Assembly (NCBI RefSeq): GCF_900099775.1
Contig: NZ_FMTM01000001.1
Span: forward strand, 62,001-126,000
Origin: Rhizobium mongolense subsp. loessense
GTDB lineage: Bacteria > Pseudomonadota > Alphaproteobacteria > Rhizobiales > Rhizobiaceae
Length of the DNA stretch: 64,000 nucleotides
Direction of reading: 5' to 3'
Positions within the stretch are counted from its first letter, which is position 1. Each line of letters begins with the position of its first letter. The notes beneath the pieces are model-generated. The model was given only the letters and a program-made list of their open reading frames with translations, was not told the origin of the DNA and did no database searches. A program made the translations under genes and the position numbers. This document shows, piece after piece, positions 8,739 through 20,629 of the stretch.

Positions 8739-10180
8739 AAGAGCGTCGCAGCCGCGAGTTCGGCCGCACCGCCGATCGGGCCACCGATGACCACATAGGC
8801 AAGAACGAACAGGCCGGAAAGGCCGAAGACGAGGCGAAGCGGGCCGGAAACGCGAGCAAACTCATCCGTCGCTTCATCGAACCACATCAGCTTGATGACA
8901 CGCAGATAATAGTAAGCGCCGACGACCGACGCGAGAACGCCGATGATGGCGAGCGCGTAGAGCTTGGCTTCGATGGCAGCGACAAAGACGAAATACTTCG
9001 CGAAGAAGCCTGCAAGCGGTGGAATGCCGGCGAGCGAGAACATCAGGATCGTAAGCACCGTCGCCATGAAGGGGTTCGTGCTGGAAAGGCCCGCGAGATC
9101 GTCGACAGCTTCGACGACCGTGCCGTCCTTGCGGCGCATCGACATGATGATCGCAAACGAGCCGAGCGTCATGACCATATAGATGACCATGTAGAGCATC
9201 ACGCCCGTCACGCCTGTCTGGTTGCCGGCGGCAAGCCCGACGAGCGCATAGCCCATGTGACCGATTGAGGAGTAGGCCATCAGACGCTTGATGTTCCGCT
9301 GGCCGATGGCGGCAAAGGCACCGAGCAGCATCGAGGCGATCGAGATGAAGACGACGACCTGCTGCCAGTCGGCAATGACTGGCTGGAAGGCGGTGATGAC
9401 GATGCGCGTCATCATGGCCATTGCCGCGACCTTCGGCGCGCTTGCCAGGAAGGCGGTGACCGGGGTGGGCGCACCCTCGTAAACGTCCGGCGTCCACATG
9501 TGGAAGGGGACCGCCGAGATCTTGAAGGCGATGCCTGCCAGGATGAAGACCAGACCGAAGACCAGGCCTAGCGAGCGGGCACCTTCGGCGGAAAGCGCCC
9601 GGGCGATATCGTCGAAATGCGTATGGCCGGTGAAGCCGTAGACCAACGACATGCCGTAAAGCAGCAAGCCCGAAGAAAGCGCGCCGAGAACGAAATACTT
9701 AAGGCCTGCTTCGGTGGACTTCAGGTTCTCCCGGTTGATCGCCGCCACCACATAGATCGCCAGCGATTGCAACTCGAGACCGAGATAGAGCGCGATCAGG
9801 TCGTTTGCCGAGATCATCAGCAAGATGCCGAGGGTGCAGAGCACCAGCAGGACCGGGAACTCGAACTTGTCGAGCTGGTTTTCCCTGGCAAGGCCGATCG
9901 ACATGAACAGCGCTGCGAAGGAGCCGACGAGCGCGGTGATCTTCATGAAGCGGGAGAAACCGTCCGCCTGGTAGACGCCGCCGTAAGCAAGGCCATCGCC
10001 CGGCACGAAGATCAGCCACAGCGCAGAGGCCGCAAACAGGATCAGCGCCAGAACGCTCACCATACGGCCCGACCGCTCGCCCGCAAAGACGCCGATCATG
10101 AGCAGGACAAGGGCGCCGACCGCGAGGATGATCTCCGGCGCGGAAAGATGCAGGCTTGCGATAATGGTTTCAGCGGTCAT
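8735..10180 (-). CDS. nuoN: NADH-quinone oxidoreductase subunit N
   Basis: 481-residue antiporter-like proton-pumping subunit of the complex I membrane arm, with about 14 transmembrane helices. Conserved segments include [13 protein letters not shown] (helix 5 Glu region), [22 protein letters not shown] (helix 7 Lys region) and [23 protein letters not shown] 10180 ([13 protein letters not shown]) is preferred over a TTG two codons upstream. It follows nuoM by 18 bases and overlaps birA. Confidence 0.96.
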   Translation of the reverse strand: MTAETIIASLHLSAPEIILAVGALVLLMIGVFAGERSGRMVSVLALILFAASALWLIFVPGDGLAYGGVYQADGFSRFMKITALVGSFAALFMSIGLARENQLDKFEFPVLLVLCTLGILLMISANDLIALYLGLELQSLAIYVVAAINRENLKSTEAGLKYFVLGALSSGLLLYGMSLVYGFTGHTHFDDIARALSAEGARSLGLVFGLVFILAGIAFKISAVPFHMWTPDVYEGAPTPVTAFLASAPKVAAMAMMTRIVITAFQPVIADWQQVVVFISIASMLLGAFAAIGQRNIKRLMAYSSIGHMGYALVGLAAGNQTGVTGVMLYMVIYMVMTLGSFAIIMSMRRKDGTVVEAVDDLAGLSSTNPFMATVLTILMFSLAGIPPLAGFFAKYFVFVAAIEAKLYALAIIGVLASVVGAYYYLRVIKLMWFDEATDEFARVSGPLRLVFGLSGLFVLAYVVIGGPIGGAAELAAATLF

Positions 10181-10198
10181 GTCCAAAAAGTCCCGTCA

Positions 10199-11710
10199 TC
10201 AATTCATCGACAGCGCAACGTCGTGCGCAGCGTTTACGGCGGCCGTATAGTTGTTCACCAGCATATCCACGGAGGCGGCCGTCGCATCGAAGACCGGCGC
10301 CGGGTAGACGCCGAAGAAGATCGTCAGTGCCACCAATGGATAGAGGATCAGTTGCTCGCGCGGCGAAAGATCGAGAAGCGCCTTCAGCTTTTCCTTTTCC
10401 AGCGCGCCGAAGATCACGCGGCGATAAAGCCACAGAGCGTAAGCTGCCGACAGGATCACGCCGGTTGCGGCGAAGAGCGCCACCCAGGTATTGACGCGGA
10501 AGACGCCCATCAGCGTCAGGAATTCCCCGATGAAGCCCGAGGTGCCCGGAAGGCCGACATTCGCCATGGTGAAGACCATGAAGGCGACGGCATATTTCGG
10601 CATGTTGTTGACCAGGCCGCCATAGGCTACGATCTCGCGGGTATGGGTGCGGTCATAAACGACGCCGACGCAAAGGAAAAGCGCGCCCGAAACGATGCCG
10701 TGCGACAGCATCTGGAAGATCGAGCCCTGCACGCCCTGCATGTTCGCCGCGAAGACGCCCATGGTGACGTAGCCCATGTGGGCAACCGACGAATAGGCGA
10801 TCAGCTTCTTGATGTCGTCCTGCATCATCGCGACCAGCGAGGTGTAGATGATGGCGATCACCGACAGGGCAAAGACCAGCGGCGCGAAGAAATCGGACGC
10901 GACCGGGAACATTCCGAGCGAGAAGCGGATGAGGCCGTAACCGCCAAGCTTCAGCAGCACGCCTGCCAGGATGACAGACCCGGCCGTCGGTGCCTGGACG
11001 TGCGCATCCGGCAACCAGGTGTGAACCGGCCACATCGGCATCTTCACAGCAAAGGAGGCGAAGAAGGCAAGCCACAGCCAGGTCTGCATCGCAGGTGGGA
11101 ACTTGTAGGCGAGCAGCGCGGAAATATCCGTCGTGCCGGCCTGCCAGTACATCGCCATGATGGCGAGCAGCATCAGTACCGAACCGAGCAGCGTGTAGAG
11201 GAAGAACTTGTAGCTTGCGTAAACGCGGTCCCTGCCACCCCAGACACCGATGATGAGGAACATCGGAATGAGACCCGCTTCGAAGAAGACGTAGAAGAGC
11301 ACGATATCGAGCGAAACGAAGACACCGACCATCATCACTTCAAGGATGAGGAAGGCGATCATGTATTCCTTCAGGCGCTTTTCGATGGAGAGCCAGCTCG
11401 CCAAAATGCAGAAGGGCATGAGGACCGTCGTCAGGATGACGAACAGCATGGAGATTCCGTCGACGCCGACATGATAGCCGATGCCCGTGCCGAGCCAGCT
11501 ATGCTTCTCGACCATCTGGAAGCCCGGATTCGCATTGTCGAACCCGATCCAGATGAACAGCGAAACGATGAACGTGACGATGGTCGTGATCAACGAGATG
11601 TTGAGCACGTTGCGCCTGCCGCTCGGGCCGTTTTCGCTCATCAGCAGCAGGAGCACCACGCCGACGAGCGGCAGGAAGGTGACCGTTGAAAGAATAGGCC
11701 AATCGGTCAT
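10199..11710 (-). CDS. nuoM: NADH-quinone oxidoreductase subunit M
   Basis: 503-residue antiporter-like subunit of complex I that pumps protons in the membrane arm. The diagnostic [18 protein letters not shown] segment carries the helix 5 glutamate. [22 protein letters not shown] is the helix 7 region and [21 protein letters not shown] the helix 8 region. The ATG overlaps the nuoL stop by one base (TGATG arrangement), giving tight translational coupling. Length is typical for the family. Confidence 0.97.
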   Translation of the reverse strand: MTDWPILSTVTFLPLVGVVLLLLMSENGPSGRRNVLNISLITTIVTFIVSLFIWIGFDNANPGFQMVEKHSWLGTGIGYHVGVDGISMLFVILTTVLMPFCILASWLSIEKRLKEYMIAFLILEVMMVGVFVSLDIVLFYVFFEAGLIPMFLIIGVWGGRDRVYASYKFFLYTLLGSVLMLLAIMAMYWQAGTTDISALLAYKFPPAMQTWLWLAFFASFAVKMPMWPVHTWLPDAHVQAPTAGSVILAGVLLKLGGYGLIRFSLGMFPVASDFFAPLVFALSVIAIIYTSLVAMMQDDIKKLIAYSSVAHMGYVTMGVFAANMQGVQGSIFQMLSHGIVSGALFLCVGVVYDRTHTREIVAYGGLVNNMPKYAVAFMVFTMANVGLPGTSGFIGEFLTLMGVFRVNTWVALFAATGVILSAAYALWLYRRVIFGALEKEKLKALLDLSPREQLILYPLVALTIFFGVYPAPVFDATAASVDMLVNNYTAAVNAAHDVALSMN

Positions 11711-13710
11711 CAGAAGGAACTCCCGAGCATCATCCAGGTAACGAGTGCGGCAATGCCGATCAGCATCGCGAAGGCATAGTGATAGAGGTAACCGGTCTGC
11801 AGGCGGACGACGCGATTGGTGACGTCGACGACGCGGGCGGCAACGCCGTTCGGGCCGTAAGCGTCGATGACGCCGATATCACCCTTCTTCCACAGGAAGC
11901 GGCCGAGCGCCTTAGCGGAACGGACGAAGAGGAAATCGTAGAGCTCGTCGAAGTACCACTTGTTGAGCAGGAACTGGTAAAGCACGCGGTGCTGCTGCGC
12001 GAGAACGCGCGGCGTCGAGGGCGACTTGATATACATGTACCAAGCCGTCACGAATCCGAGAAGCATCGCGATGAACGGGCTCAGCGCCACCCAGGCCGGC
12101 ACGTGGTGGAATTCTTCCAGCAACTCGTTCTCGGCGCCGGTGAAGAGCGCGCCCTTCCAGAACTCGGCATAGTGGTGGCCGTAGAAGTAACCCTCGAACA
12201 GGACACCCGCGAGAACCGCGCCGACCGCCAGAAGATAGAGCGGCACGAGCATGACCTGCGGCGATTCGTGGACGTGGTGCATCACCTCGTGCGAGGCACG
12301 CGGCGTGCCGAAGAAGGTGAGGAAGGCAAGACGCCAGGAATAGAAGCTCGTGAACAGGGCCGCGATCACCAGAAGCGTGAAGGCGAAGCCTGCAACCGGC
12401 GAATGCGAAGCGTAGGTCGCTTCAATAATCACGTCCTTCGAGAAGAAGCCGGCGAAGCCGACCGGCGTGAACGGAATGCCGACGCCGGTCAGCGCCAGCG
12501 TGCCGATCGTCATCATCCAGAAGGTGACTGGAATGTGCGTACGAAGACCGCCCATGTAACGCATGTCCTGCTCGCCATCGACGGCATGGATCACCGAGCC
12601 GGCGCCGAGGAAGAGCAGCGCCTTGAAGAAGGCGTGTGTGAAGAGGTGGAAGATCGCCGCGCCGTAAGCCCCGACACCAAGCGCCACGAACATGTAGCCG
12701 AGCTGCGAGCAGGTCGAATAGGCGATGACGCGCTTGATGTCGTTCTGCACAAGACCGACGGTCGCTGCGAAGAAGGCGGTGATCGCGCCGATCATGGTGA
12801 CGAAGACCAGTGCATCGGGCGACAATTCGAAGAGCGGCGACATGCGGGCGACGAGGAAGACGCCGGCGGTGACCATGGTCGCGGCATGGATGAGCGCCGA
12901 AACCGGAGTCGGGCCCTCCATAGCGTCCGGCAGCCAGGTGTGCAGCAGGAATTGAGCGGACTTGCCCATCGCGCCCATGAAAAGCAACAGGCAGATGCCG
13001 GTCAGCGCATGCGCCTTGTCGAGCTGCATGCCGAAGAGGTTAAGTACGACTTCACCTGCGGCTTCGGCTCCTTCATGCGGCGCGAAGCTCGAGGCATTGG
13101 CGAAGATCGTGTCGAGGTTGATCGAACCGAATAGTACGAAGATGCCGGCAATACCGAGCACGAAGCCGAAGTCGCCGACGCGGTTGACGACGAAGGCCTT
13201 GATAGCGGCAGCGTTTGCCGACGGTTTCTTGTACCAGAAACCGATGAGCAGATACGAAGCCAGACCCACGCCTTCCCAGCCGAAGAACATCTGGGCGAGG
13301 TTGTCGGAGGTCACCAGCATCAGCATGGCGAAAGTGAAGAGCGAGAGATAGGCGAAGAAGCGCGGACGATGCGGATCATGGTGCATGTATCCGATCGAGT
13401 AGATATGCACCAGCGTCGAGACCGTGTTGACGACGATCAGCATGACGGAGGTGAGCGTGTCGACGCGCAGCGACCAGGAGACGTCGATGCCGCCGGACTG
13501 GATCCAGCGCAGGACCTCGACCTTGATCGGCCCGCCTTCGAGATGCCCCATGCCGACGGTGACGAAGACGTACCAGGACAGGATGGCAGCGACGATCATC
13601 AGGCCGCAGGTGACGTATTCCGATGCCTTGGCGCCGATCGCACGGCCGAAGAGGCCGGCGATGATCGCGCCGATCAAGGGAAGAAAGACGATAGCCTTAT
13701 AGAGGAACAT
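11710..13710 (-). CDS. nuoL: NADH-quinone oxidoreductase subunit L
   Basis: 666-residue distal antiporter-like subunit of complex I with about 16 transmembrane helices and the C-terminal lateral helix that clamps NuoM and NuoN. Visible motifs are [19 protein letters not shown] (helix 5 Glu), [22 protein letters not shown] (helix 7) and [20 protein letters not shown]. It lies 7 bases from nuoK upstream and overlaps nuoM by one base. Confidence 0.97.
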   Translation of the reverse strand: MFLYKAIVFLPLIGAIIAGLFGRAIGAKASEYVTCGLMIVAAILSWYVFVTVGMGHLEGGPIKVEVLRWIQSGGIDVSWSLRVDTLTSVMLIVVNTVSTLVHIYSIGYMHHDPHRPRFFAYLSLFTFAMLMLVTSDNLAQMFFGWEGVGLASYLLIGFWYKKPSANAAAIKAFVVNRVGDFGFVLGIAGIFVLFGSINLDTIFANASSFAPHEGAEAAGEVVLNLFGMQLDKAHALTGICLLLFMGAMGKSAQFLLHTWLPDAMEGPTPVSALIHAATMVTAGVFLVARMSPLFELSPDALVFVTMIGAITAFFAATVGLVQNDIKRVIAYSTCSQLGYMFVALGVGAYGAAIFHLFTHAFFKALLFLGAGSVIHAVDGEQDMRYMGGLRTHIPVTFWMMTIGTLALTGVGIPFTPVGFAGFFSKDVIIEATYASHSPVAGFAFTLLVIAALFTSFYSWRLAFLTFFGTPRASHEVMHHVHESPQVMLVPLYLLAVGAVLAGVLFEGYFYGHHYAEFWKGALFTGAENELLEEFHHVPAWVALSPFIAMLLGFVTAWYMYIKSPSTPRVLAQQHRVLYQFLLNKWYFDELYDFLFVRSAKALGRFLWKKGDIGVIDAYGPNGVAARVVDVTNRVVRLQTGYLYHYAFAMLIGIAALVTWMMLGSSF

Positions 13711-13717
13711 GAGCCAC

Positions 13718-14026
13718 TCAGCCCTTCATCATATTAACGTCTTCGACCGCGATCGAGCCGCGGTTGCGGTAGAAGACAACAAGAATTGCAAGACCGATCG
13801 CTGCCTCAGCCGCAGCGACCGTCAGAATGAACAATGCAAAGACCTGGCCGACGATGTCGTTCAGGAACGACGAGAAGGCGACCATGTTGATGTTGACCGC
13901 AAGCAGGATGAGTTCGATCGACATCAAGATGACGATGACGTTCTTCCGGTTGAGGAAGATGCCAAAAATGCCGATCGTGAAGAGGATGGCGCTAACCGTC
14001 AGGTAATGGGAAAGACCGATAACCAT
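13718..14026 (-). CDS. nuoK: NADH-quinone oxidoreductase subunit K
   Basis: 102-residue, three-helix subunit homologous to MrpC in the complex I membrane arm. It starts [19 protein letters not shown]. The second helix carries the conserved Glu in [11 protein letters not shown]. The third helix includes the [14 protein letters not shown] segment with its Glu. Both acidic residues belong to the proton relay of the E-channel region. Start at ATG 14026 with short spacers on both sides. Confidence 0.96.
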   Translation of the reverse strand: MVIGLSHYLTVSAILFTIGIFGIFLNRKNVIVILMSIELILLAVNINMVAFSSFLNDIVGQVFALFILTVAAAEAAIGLAILVVFYRNRGSIAVEDVNMMKG

Positions 14027-14050
14027 GTTCTTTGTTCCTTGTCCCTGCCC

Positions 14051-14665
14051 TTAGAGGCCCTGCCCCGGCTTGACCGTGACCACCTCAACGGCAGTTGCGG
14101 GCGTGCGGGCAACCTGTCTTGGAATATTCTGCCGCTTGATGTTGGTACGGTGCCTCAGCGTCAGCACGATCGCGCCGATCATCGCGACAAGAAGCACCAG
14201 GCCGGCGATCTGGAAGAAGTAGACGTAGTTCGTATAGAGCACGTCGCCGAGGGCGGCGGTATTGGTGCGCTCGGTAATGGCCGGGATGGGCATCGCAACG
14301 GTCTTTGCGACTTCCGGAGAGATCACGCTGCCGCCGACAACGACGATGAGTTCCGCGGCAAGAACCAGGCCGATCAGGCCGCCGATCGGGGCGTATTCAA
14401 GAACGCCCGCGCGCAGCTCCGTGAAGTCGATGTCGAGCATCATGACCACGAAGAGGAAGAGGACCGCGACTGCGCCGACATAGACAACGAGCAGGATCAT
14501 CGCCAGGAATTCGGCGCCAAGCAGCAGGAAGAGGCCTGCAGCATTGAAGAAGGTCACGATGAGGAACAGAACCGAATGAACCGGATTCTTCGCCGAGATG
14601 ACCATGAACGCCGACGCTACCGCGACAAAGGCGAAAAGATAGAAAAATAGAGCCTGCAGACCCAT
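14051..14665 (-). CDS. nuoJ: NADH-quinone oxidoreductase subunit J
   Basis: 204-residue, five-helix subunit of complex I. It contains the conserved helix 3 segment LAMILLVVYVGAVAVLFLFV, whose pi-bulge rotates during turnover in other complexes. It begins MGLQALFFYLFAFVAVASAF and ends with a polar tail rich in basic residues. The 24 bases to nuoK and 143 bases to nuoI hold nothing else I can support. Confidence 0.96.
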   Translation of the reverse strand: MGLQALFFYLFAFVAVASAFMVISAKNPVHSVLFLIVTFFNAAGLFLLLGAEFLAMILLVVYVGAVAVLFLFVVMMLDIDFTELRAGVLEYAPIGGLIGLVLAAELIVVVGGSVISPEVAKTVAMPIPAITERTNTAALGDVLYTNYVYFFQIAGLVLLVAMIGAIVLTLRHRTNIKRQNIPRQVARTPATAVEVVTVKPGQGL

Positions 14666-14808
14666 GTTGGTGCCTTTTTCATCTTCCCCCGGGCAGCCGG
14701 GAGTTTCCCTGCCCGAATGGAGCTTGGCGTGGCGTCAAGCCCGCAAAGCTCCGGTGCATGTTGACCGCGGGAGGCGAGTGGCCCGCCGCGCGGCATTTCA
14801 AATTCCAA

Positions 14809-15300
14809 TCAGCGGTACGGTGCGTCGATCACCATGTTGCGGGCGATTTCGCGCTCCCACCGGTCGCCATTGTCCAAAAGCCGCTGCTTGTCGAAATAAA
14901 GCTCTTCGCGGGTTTCCGTGGCGAATTCGAAATTCGGGCCTTCGACGATCGCATCGACTGGGCAGGCCTCCTGGCAGAAGCCGCAATAGATGCACTTCAC
15001 CATGTCGATGTCGTAGCGCACCGTGCGGCGCGTGCCGTCATTGCGGCGCGGTCCAGCTTCAATGGTGATCGCCTGAGCGGGACAGATCGCTTCGCAGAGC
15101 TTGCAGGCGATGCAGCGCTCTTCGCCGTTCGGATAGCGGCGCAGCGCATGTTCGCCGCGGAAGCGCGGGCTGACAGGACCCTTTTCGAAGGGGTAGTTGA
15201 TCGTTGCCTTCTGGCGAAAGAAATAGCGCATCGACAAGAAGAATGCGCCAACGAATTCCTTGAGGAAAAGCGAGCTGACGGCGTTGGACAAGCTTGCCAT
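14809..15300 (-). CDS. nuoI: NADH-quinone oxidoreductase subunit I (ferredoxin-like)
   Basis: 163-residue peripheral-arm subunit carrying two [4Fe-4S] clusters (N6a and N6b) that pass electrons toward N2. Both motifs are intact: [12 protein letters not shown] (about 59-70) and [12 protein letters not shown] (about 98-109). ATG 15300 ([12 protein letters not shown]) has TGGAGG 8 bases upstream, better than the in-frame TTG two codons earlier. It follows nuoH by about 40 bases. Confidence 0.97.
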   Translation of the reverse strand: MASLSNAVSSLFLKEFVGAFFLSMRYFFRQKATINYPFEKGPVSPRFRGEHALRRYPNGEERCIACKLCEAICPAQAITIEAGPRRNDGTRRTVRYDIDMVKCIYCGFCQEACPVDAIVEGPNFEFATETREELYFDKQRLLDNGDRWEREIARNMVIDAPYR

Positions 15301-15340
15301 CTTCAACCTCCAAAATTGCTGGAAACGAGGGCGGACATCA

Positions 15341-16384
15341 TCATGCCCATCCCATCAGCTTCAGCACGAATGCAACGATGACGACCATGGCGAGCGACAG
15401 TGGAAGGAAGACCTTCCAGCCGAGGCGCATCAGTTGGTCGTAGCGGTAGCGCGGCACGAAGGCCTTGACCATCGCGAACATGAAGAACACCAGGCAGGCC
15501 TTCAGCGTGAACCAGATGATACCCGGTACCCAGTTCAGGAACCAAACATCAACCGGGGGCAGCCAGCCGCCGAGGAAGAGGATCGTCGTCAGCGCGCACA
15601 TCAGGCAGACGGCCGCATATTCGCCAAGCATGAACATCATGTACGGCGAGGAGCCGTATTCGACCATGAAGCCGGCGACCAACTCCGATTCGGCTTCCGG
15701 AAGATCGAAGGGCGGACGGTTGGTTTCGGCGAGCGCGGAAACGAAGAAGACGATGAACATCGGGAACAGGGCGAGCCAATGCCAATCGAGGAAGGACGCC
15801 GGCAGGCCGAGCATCGTTCCGAGGCCGTCATGCTGCGCATTGACGATGTCGGTCAGGTTCAGCGAACCCACGCAAAGGAGGACGCAGACGATGACGAAGC
15901 CGATCGAGACTTCGTAGGACACCATCTGCGCGGCGGAGCGCAGAGCGCCGAGGAACGGATACTTCGAATTCGAAGCCCAGCCACCCATGATGATGCCGTA
16001 AACCTCGAGCGAGGCGATCGCGAAGATATAGAGGATGCCGACATTGATATCGGCAATCACCCAGCCGTCTGCGAGCGGCACGACCGCCCAGGTGGACAGC
16101 GCCAGAAGCACGGCGACGAGCGGCGCGATCAGGAAGACGACCTTGTTGGCACCCGCCGGGATGATCGGCTCCTTGAAGACAAACTTCAGAAGGTCGGCAA
16201 AGGACTGGAACAGGCCGAAGGGGCCGACGACGTTCGGGCCGCGGCGAAGCTGCACCGCCGCCCAGATCTTGCGGTCGGCAAGGAGCACGTAGGCGATGAA
16301 GATCAGAAGGCAGACCAGCAGGAGAAGCGACTGGCCGACCATGATGAGCCCCGGCCAGACATATGTGGAAAAGAAAGAGTCCAT
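15341..16384 (-). CDS. nuoH: NADH-quinone oxidoreductase subunit H
   Basis: 347-residue, eight-helix subunit at the junction of the complex I arms, forming the quinone chamber with NuoB and NuoD. The start at [20 protein letters not shown] (ATG 16384) has family length. Conserved loops are visible: [42 protein letters not shown] and the acidic [21 protein letters not shown]. It lies 11 bases after nuoG. Confidence 0.97.
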   Translation of the reverse strand: MDSFFSTYVWPGLIMVGQSLLLLVCLLIFIAYVLLADRKIWAAVQLRRGPNVVGPFGLFQSFADLLKFVFKEPIIPAGANKVVFLIAPLVAVLLALSTWAVVPLADGWVIADINVGILYIFAIASLEVYGIIMGGWASNSKYPFLGALRSAAQMVSYEVSIGFVIVCVLLCVGSLNLTDIVNAQHDGLGTMLGLPASFLDWHWLALFPMFIVFFVSALAETNRPPFDLPEAESELVAGFMVEYGSSPYMMFMLGEYAAVCLMCALTTILFLGGWLPPVDVWFLNWVPGIIWFTLKACLVFFMFAMVKAFVPRYRYDQLMRLGWKVFLPLSLAMVVIVAFVLKLMGWA

Positions 16385-16395
16385 AGTCCCTGCCC

Positions 16396-18477
16396 TTACT
16401 CTGCCGCGACTTTGAAGTTGTTGCGGGCCAATGCCGAGCATTCGGCCATGACAGCCGAGGCGCGTGCGATCGGGTTCGTCAAATAGAAGTCTTTGACCGG
16501 TGACGCAAACCCGGATTTGTTCATCTTCCCGGCTTTTTTGGCCAGTGCGGCAATTTTGGCGCTGTCGCCTTCGGCGATCTCGTCGACGGCGGCGAAATGC
16601 GGGAACGCCGCATAGAGTTTCGAGCGCAGTTCGGCAAGCGAATCAAAGGGAAGTTTCTTGCCGAGGACGTCGGAGAGCGCACGCAGGATCGCCCAGTCTT
16701 CGCGGGCATCGCCCGGTGCGAAACCGGCGCGGCTGCCCATCTGGACGCGGCCTTCGGTATTAACCCAAGTGCCCGACTTTTCAGTATAGGCGGCAGCCGG
16801 CAGGATGACGTCGGCATGGTGCGCGCCGTTGTCGCCGTGCGAGCCGATATAGATCGTGAGCTTGGCCTTCTTGGCGGCGAAGTCCAGTTCGTCGGCGCCG
16901 AGCAGGAAAAGCACGTCCATGGATGCTAACATGGCAGCCCCGTTGACGCCCTTGGCGCCAGGTACGAAGCCGACGTCAAGACCGCCGACACGCGATGCTG
17001 CCGTGTGCAGGACGGCAAAACCGTTCCAGCCTTCGGCCACGGCGCCGACATTGACGGCGAGCTTTGCGGCGCTTGCCAGAACACCCGCGCCATCCGTGCG
17101 GGCAAGCGCGCCCTGGCCGATGATGATCAGCGGCTTCTTGGCCTCCGCCAGAACCTTGGCGAAGGCATGGTTGCCATCCACCAGATCCTTCAGTGTATCC
17201 GGACCGGAACCGAGATATTCGTAGTCATAACGCAGGTCACCGCCTTCACCGATCACACCGATCGGGAAGCCGCCCCGGCGCCAGCGCTTGCGGATGCGGG
17301 CGTTGAGCACGGCAGCCTCGAAGCGCGGGTTGGCGCCGATGATGAGCAGCGCATCAGCCTGTTCGATGCCTTCGATCGTCGGGTTGAAGAGGTAGCTTGC
17401 GCGGCCGAGCGACGGATCAAGTGCCGTCCCATCCTGGCGACAGTCGAGGTTCTCGGAACCGAGCGACTTCACCAGTTCGGAGAGCGCGTACATTTCCTCG
17501 ACCGAAGCGAGGTCGCCGGCGATCGCGCCGATCTTTTCGCCGGTCGTCTTGGAAACTGCAGTCTTGATCGCGCCGAAGGCCTCCGCCCAGGTCGCGGGCT
17601 GCAAGCGACCACCCTTGCGGACATAGGGTTTGTCGAGACGCTGCGTCTTCAGGCCGTCCCAGATGAAGCGGCTCTTGTCGGAAATCCACTCCTCGTTGAT
17701 CGCCTCGTTGACGCGTGGCAGGATGCGCATGACTTCGCGGCCGCGGGTATCGACGCGGATGGCGGAGCCGAGCGCGTCCATGACGTCGATCGATTCCGTC
17801 TTGTTCAGTTCCCACGGACGGGCCGTGAAGGCGAAGGGTTTCGAGGTCAGCGCGCCGACCGGGCAAAGGTCGACGACGTTGCCCTGCAGCTCGGAGGTCA
17901 TCGCCTGTTCGAGATAGGTGGTGATTTCGGCGTCCTCGCCCCGGCCGATCAGGCCGAGTTCCGAGATGCCGGCGACTTCCGTCGTAAAGCGGACGCAGCG
18001 CGTGCAGTGGATGCAGCGGTTCATGACCGTCTTTACAAGCGGACCGATATACTTGTCTTCGACGGCGCGCTTGTCTTCCTGATAGCGCGAGGTGTCGATG
18101 CCGAAAGCCATCGCCTGGTCCTGCAAATCGCATTCGCCGCCCTGGTCGCAGATCGGGCAATCGAGCGGGTGATTGATCAGCAGGAATTCCATTACGCCTT
18201 CGCGGGCCTTCTTGACCATCGGCGTGTTGGTGAAGACTTCCGGCAGCTCGCCATTCGGGCCGCCGCGAATGTCGCGAACGCCCATAGCGCAGGATGCCTG
18301 CGGCTTCGGCGGACCGCCCTTCACCTCAACAAGGCACATACGGCAATTGCCGGCGACCGACAGCCGCTCGTGGAAGCAGAAGCGCGGAACTTCAGCGCCG
18401 GCTTCCTCACACGCCTGGATGAGCGTGTAATGATCCGGGACCTCGATCTCGTTGCCGTCTATCTTCAGTTTTGCCAT
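16396..18477 (-). CDS. nuoG: NADH-quinone oxidoreductase subunit G
   Basis: 693-residue Fe-S subunit of the NADH dehydrogenase module. The N-terminal [2Fe-2S] cluster region is [19 protein letters not shown]. The His-Cys ligand region for N5 is [17 protein letters not shown], and [10 protein letters not shown] with a later Cys in [11 protein letters not shown] binds N4. The remaining C-terminal part is the molybdopterin-oxidoreductase-like domain, which binds no cofactor in complex I. ATG 18477 ([14 protein letters not shown]) is preferred over a GTG two codons upstream. The 216 bases to the next gene show no further ORF or RNA I can support. Confidence 0.97.
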   Translation of the reverse strand: MAKLKIDGNEIEVPDHYTLIQACEEAGAEVPRFCFHERLSVAGNCRMCLVEVKGGPPKPQASCAMGVRDIRGGPNGELPEVFTNTPMVKKAREGVMEFLLINHPLDCPICDQGGECDLQDQAMAFGIDTSRYQEDKRAVEDKYIGPLVKTVMNRCIHCTRCVRFTTEVAGISELGLIGRGEDAEITTYLEQAMTSELQGNVVDLCPVGALTSKPFAFTARPWELNKTESIDVMDALGSAIRVDTRGREVMRILPRVNEAINEEWISDKSRFIWDGLKTQRLDKPYVRKGGRLQPATWAEAFGAIKTAVSKTTGEKIGAIAGDLASVEEMYALSELVKSLGSENLDCRQDGTALDPSLGRASYLFNPTIEGIEQADALLIIGANPRFEAAVLNARIRKRWRRGGFPIGVIGEGGDLRYDYEYLGSGPDTLKDLVDGNHAFAKVLAEAKKPLIIIGQGALARTDGAGVLASAAKLAVNVGAVAEGWNGFAVLHTAASRVGGLDVGFVPGAKGVNGAAMLASMDVLFLLGADELDFAAKKAKLTIYIGSHGDNGAHHADVILPAAAYTEKSGTWVNTEGRVQMGSRAGFAPGDAREDWAILRALSDVLGKKLPFDSLAELRSKLYAAFPHFAAVDEIAEGDSAKIAALAKKAGKMNKSGFASPVKDFYLTNPIARASAVMAECSALARNNFKVAAE

Positions 18478-18699
18478 CGTCACTCAGTCCTGTTTCCCGT
18501 TCGCCGGATGGCGGCAAACAAACCTATTCTGCAACATGACCGCTGCCAGGCGGGATTTTACCCCCGCAGGCACCGGTGTCGCCCAATTTGTCCTTCCAGG
18601 ATTCGGGGAGCCCGAAACCCGATCGGCGCACAGTTCGCAGGCCCCTGCCCGCTTGCCGCTTCGCCATTCATCTCCGGCTGCTTGGGTCAGCCGAAAAAA

Positions 18700-19308
18700 T
18701 CACGTCCGCTTGCGGCCCTTCGCAGAAAGCGCCTTCGCCTGACCGGTCCAATCGTCGCGAGCGACGCGGCCGTTGAAACCAAGTTCGGCGTCGAGCTTTG
18801 CGATTTCCGCATCCGTCCAGGCGGCAATCTCGGCGAAGGTCCGAATGCCCTTCGCGTTCAGCACCTGCTCGAGCTTCGGACCGATGCCGGCAATCAGCTT
18901 CAGGTCGTCTGCCTTCTTCGCGCGTGCCGCCGCCTTCTTCTGTGCCGTAGGCTTTGAGCCGGTTGCGCCGACAATGGAAAGCTTGGCCTTCTCCAACGCT
19001 GCCGGCCGGATGTTCTCCGGCTTGATGCGCACTTCCGGCCTTGGTTCTTCCGGCGGCGTATCGTCAAGTGCTTCCGCCAGCCTGTTGGTCTCCTCGAACA
19101 CGCCCTGCAAAGCGCCGAAGAAAGCGCCAGCAAGCTGCGTCGAGAAACCAAAGCCGATCACAGTTGCCGCAGCCATCGCCGCTACGGGCGGTGCCATCAG
19201 CGGATGCATCGGCAAAGCCCGCTCCAGCATCTCGGCTGCAAGACGGCCGAAGTCCGCCGGGAAATCGGCCACTCCATCCTTCCCTGTGCTGCCAGATGCC
19301 TTCGTCAT
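18700..19308 (-). CDS. Membrane-anchored helix-hairpin-helix protein embedded in the nuo operon
   Basis: 202 residues from ATG 19308 (MTKASGSTGKDG), 4 bases after the nuoF stop. Residues about 35-68 form a hydrophobic stretch (MAPPVAAMAAATVIGFGFS onward) suited to one or two membrane helices. An Ala/Lys-rich linker follows. From about residue 134 there is a helix-hairpin-helix module, DDLKLIAGIGPKLEQVLN, ending GFNGRVARDDWTGQAKAL. The same module closes NuoE in this operon. This suggests a role linked to complex I assembly or tethering, which is inference. It is not one of the 14 core subunits, and no name is known to me. Confidence 0.82.
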   Translation of the reverse strand: MTKASGSTGKDGVADFPADFGRLAAEMLERALPMHPLMAPPVAAMAAATVIGFGFSTQLAGAFFGALQGVFEETNRLAEALDDTPPEEPRPEVRIKPENIRPAALEKAKLSIVGATGSKPTAQKKAAARAKKADDLKLIAGIGPKLEQVLNAKGIRTFAEIAAWTDAEIAKLDAELGFNGRVARDDWTGQAKALSAKGRKRT

Positions 19309-19312
19309 CTTC

Positions 19313-20617
19313 CTACTCCGCTGCCTCGAGAACCGCACCATGATCCATGGCGCTCGCCGTGTACTGATCGATGCGCGCTTCGATCTCCGGACGAAAGTTA
19401 CGGATCAGACCCTGCACCGGCCATGCGGCAGCATCGCCGAGCGCACAGATAGTGTGGCCTTCGATCTGCTTGGTGACCTGGAAGAGCATGTCGATCTCGC
19501 GCTTGTGGGCATTGCCCTTGGCCATACGCTCCATCACGCGCCACATCCAGCCGGTGCCTTCGCGGCACGGCGTGCATTGGCCGCAGCTCTCATGCTTGAA
19601 GAAAGCTGATATCCGGGCGATCGCCTTGATGACGTCCGTGGACTTGTCCATGACGATCGCGGCGGCCGTGCCGAAGGAGGAGCCGACAGCGCGCAGGCCG
19701 TCGAAATCCATCGGGCAATCGATGATGTCCTTGGCGGGCACGATCGGGCACGAGGCACCGCCCGGGATGACGGCGAGCAGATTGTCCCAGCCGCCGCGAA
19801 TGCCACCGGCGTGACGATCGACAAGCTCCCGGAAAGTAATGCCCATTTCCTCTTCGACGGTGCATGGCTTGTTGACGTGGCCGGAGAGCATGAAAAGTTT
19901 GGTGCCGACATTGTTCGGACGGCCAATCGAGGAGAACCAGCCGGCGCCGCGGCGAAGGATCGTCGGGGCAACGGCGATCGACTCGACGTTGTTGACCGTC
20001 GTCGGGCAGCCGTAGAGACCCATATTGGCCGGGAACGGCGGCTTGAGGCGCGGTTGCCCCTTCTTGCCCTCAAGGCTTTCGAGCAAGGCGGTTTCTTCGC
20101 CGCAGATGTAAGCGCCGGCGCCGTGATGGACGTAAATTTCCATGTCCCAGCCGAGCTTGTTGTTCTTGCCGAGCAGGCCGGCGTCATAGCATTCGTCGAT
20201 CGCCGCCTGTAGTGCCTCGCGCTCACGGATATATTCGCCGCGAACATAGATGTAGGCGGCGTTCGCGCCCATGGCGAAGCTTGCAACCACGCAGCCTTCG
20301 ATCAGCGTATGCGGATCGTGGCGCATGATGTCGCGGTCCTTGCAGGTGCCGGGCTCCGACTCGTCGGCATTGACGACGAGATAGTGCGGCCGGCCATCGC
20401 TTTCCTTCGGCATGAAGGACCATTTGAGGCCGGTCGGGAAACCTGCGCCGCCACGGCCGCGAAGGCCCGACGCCTTCATCTCGTTGACGATCCAGTCGCG
20501 GCCCTTTTCGAGGATCTGCTTGGTGCCGTCCCAGTGGCCGCGGCTCATCGCGCCTTTCAGGGACTTGTCCTTGAGGCCGTAGATGTTGGTAAAGATGCGG
20601 TCCTTATCTTGTAACAT
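19313..20617 (-). CDS. nuoF: NADH-quinone oxidoreductase subunit F (NADH- and FMN-binding)
   Basis: 434-residue flavoprotein that oxidises NADH and feeds electrons into the Fe-S chain. The FMN/NADH loop [17 protein letters not shown] is near residue 54. The N3 [4Fe-4S] ligands sit in [18 protein letters not shown] (about 344-361), with the last Cys in [15 protein letters not shown]. It lies 12 bases after nuoE and 4 bases before the helix-hairpin-helix gene. Confidence 0.97.
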   Translation of the reverse strand: MLQDKDRIFTNIYGLKDKSLKGAMSRGHWDGTKQILEKGRDWIVNEMKASGLRGRGGAGFPTGLKWSFMPKESDGRPHYLVVNADESEPGTCKDRDIMRHDPHTLIEGCVVASFAMGANAAYIYVRGEYIREREALQAAIDECYDAGLLGKNNKLGWDMEIYVHHGAGAYICGEETALLESLEGKKGQPRLKPPFPANMGLYGCPTTVNNVESIAVAPTILRRGAGWFSSIGRPNNVGTKLFMLSGHVNKPCTVEEEMGITFRELVDRHAGGIRGGWDNLLAVIPGGASCPIVPAKDIIDCPMDFDGLRAVGSSFGTAAAIVMDKSTDVIKAIARISAFFKHESCGQCTPCREGTGWMWRVMERMAKGNAHKREIDMLFQVTKQIEGHTICALGDAAAWPVQGLIRNFRPEIEARIDQYTASAMDHGAVLEAAE

Positions 20618-20629
20618 GCTTCACACCTC

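Noticed and set aside
9617..11689. Very long plus-strand frame (690 codons) opposite nuoN and nuoM
   Set aside because: It is a high-GC antisense shadow, rich in Arg, Asp, His and Gln with no fold signature, while the reverse strand encodes clear NuoM and NuoN.
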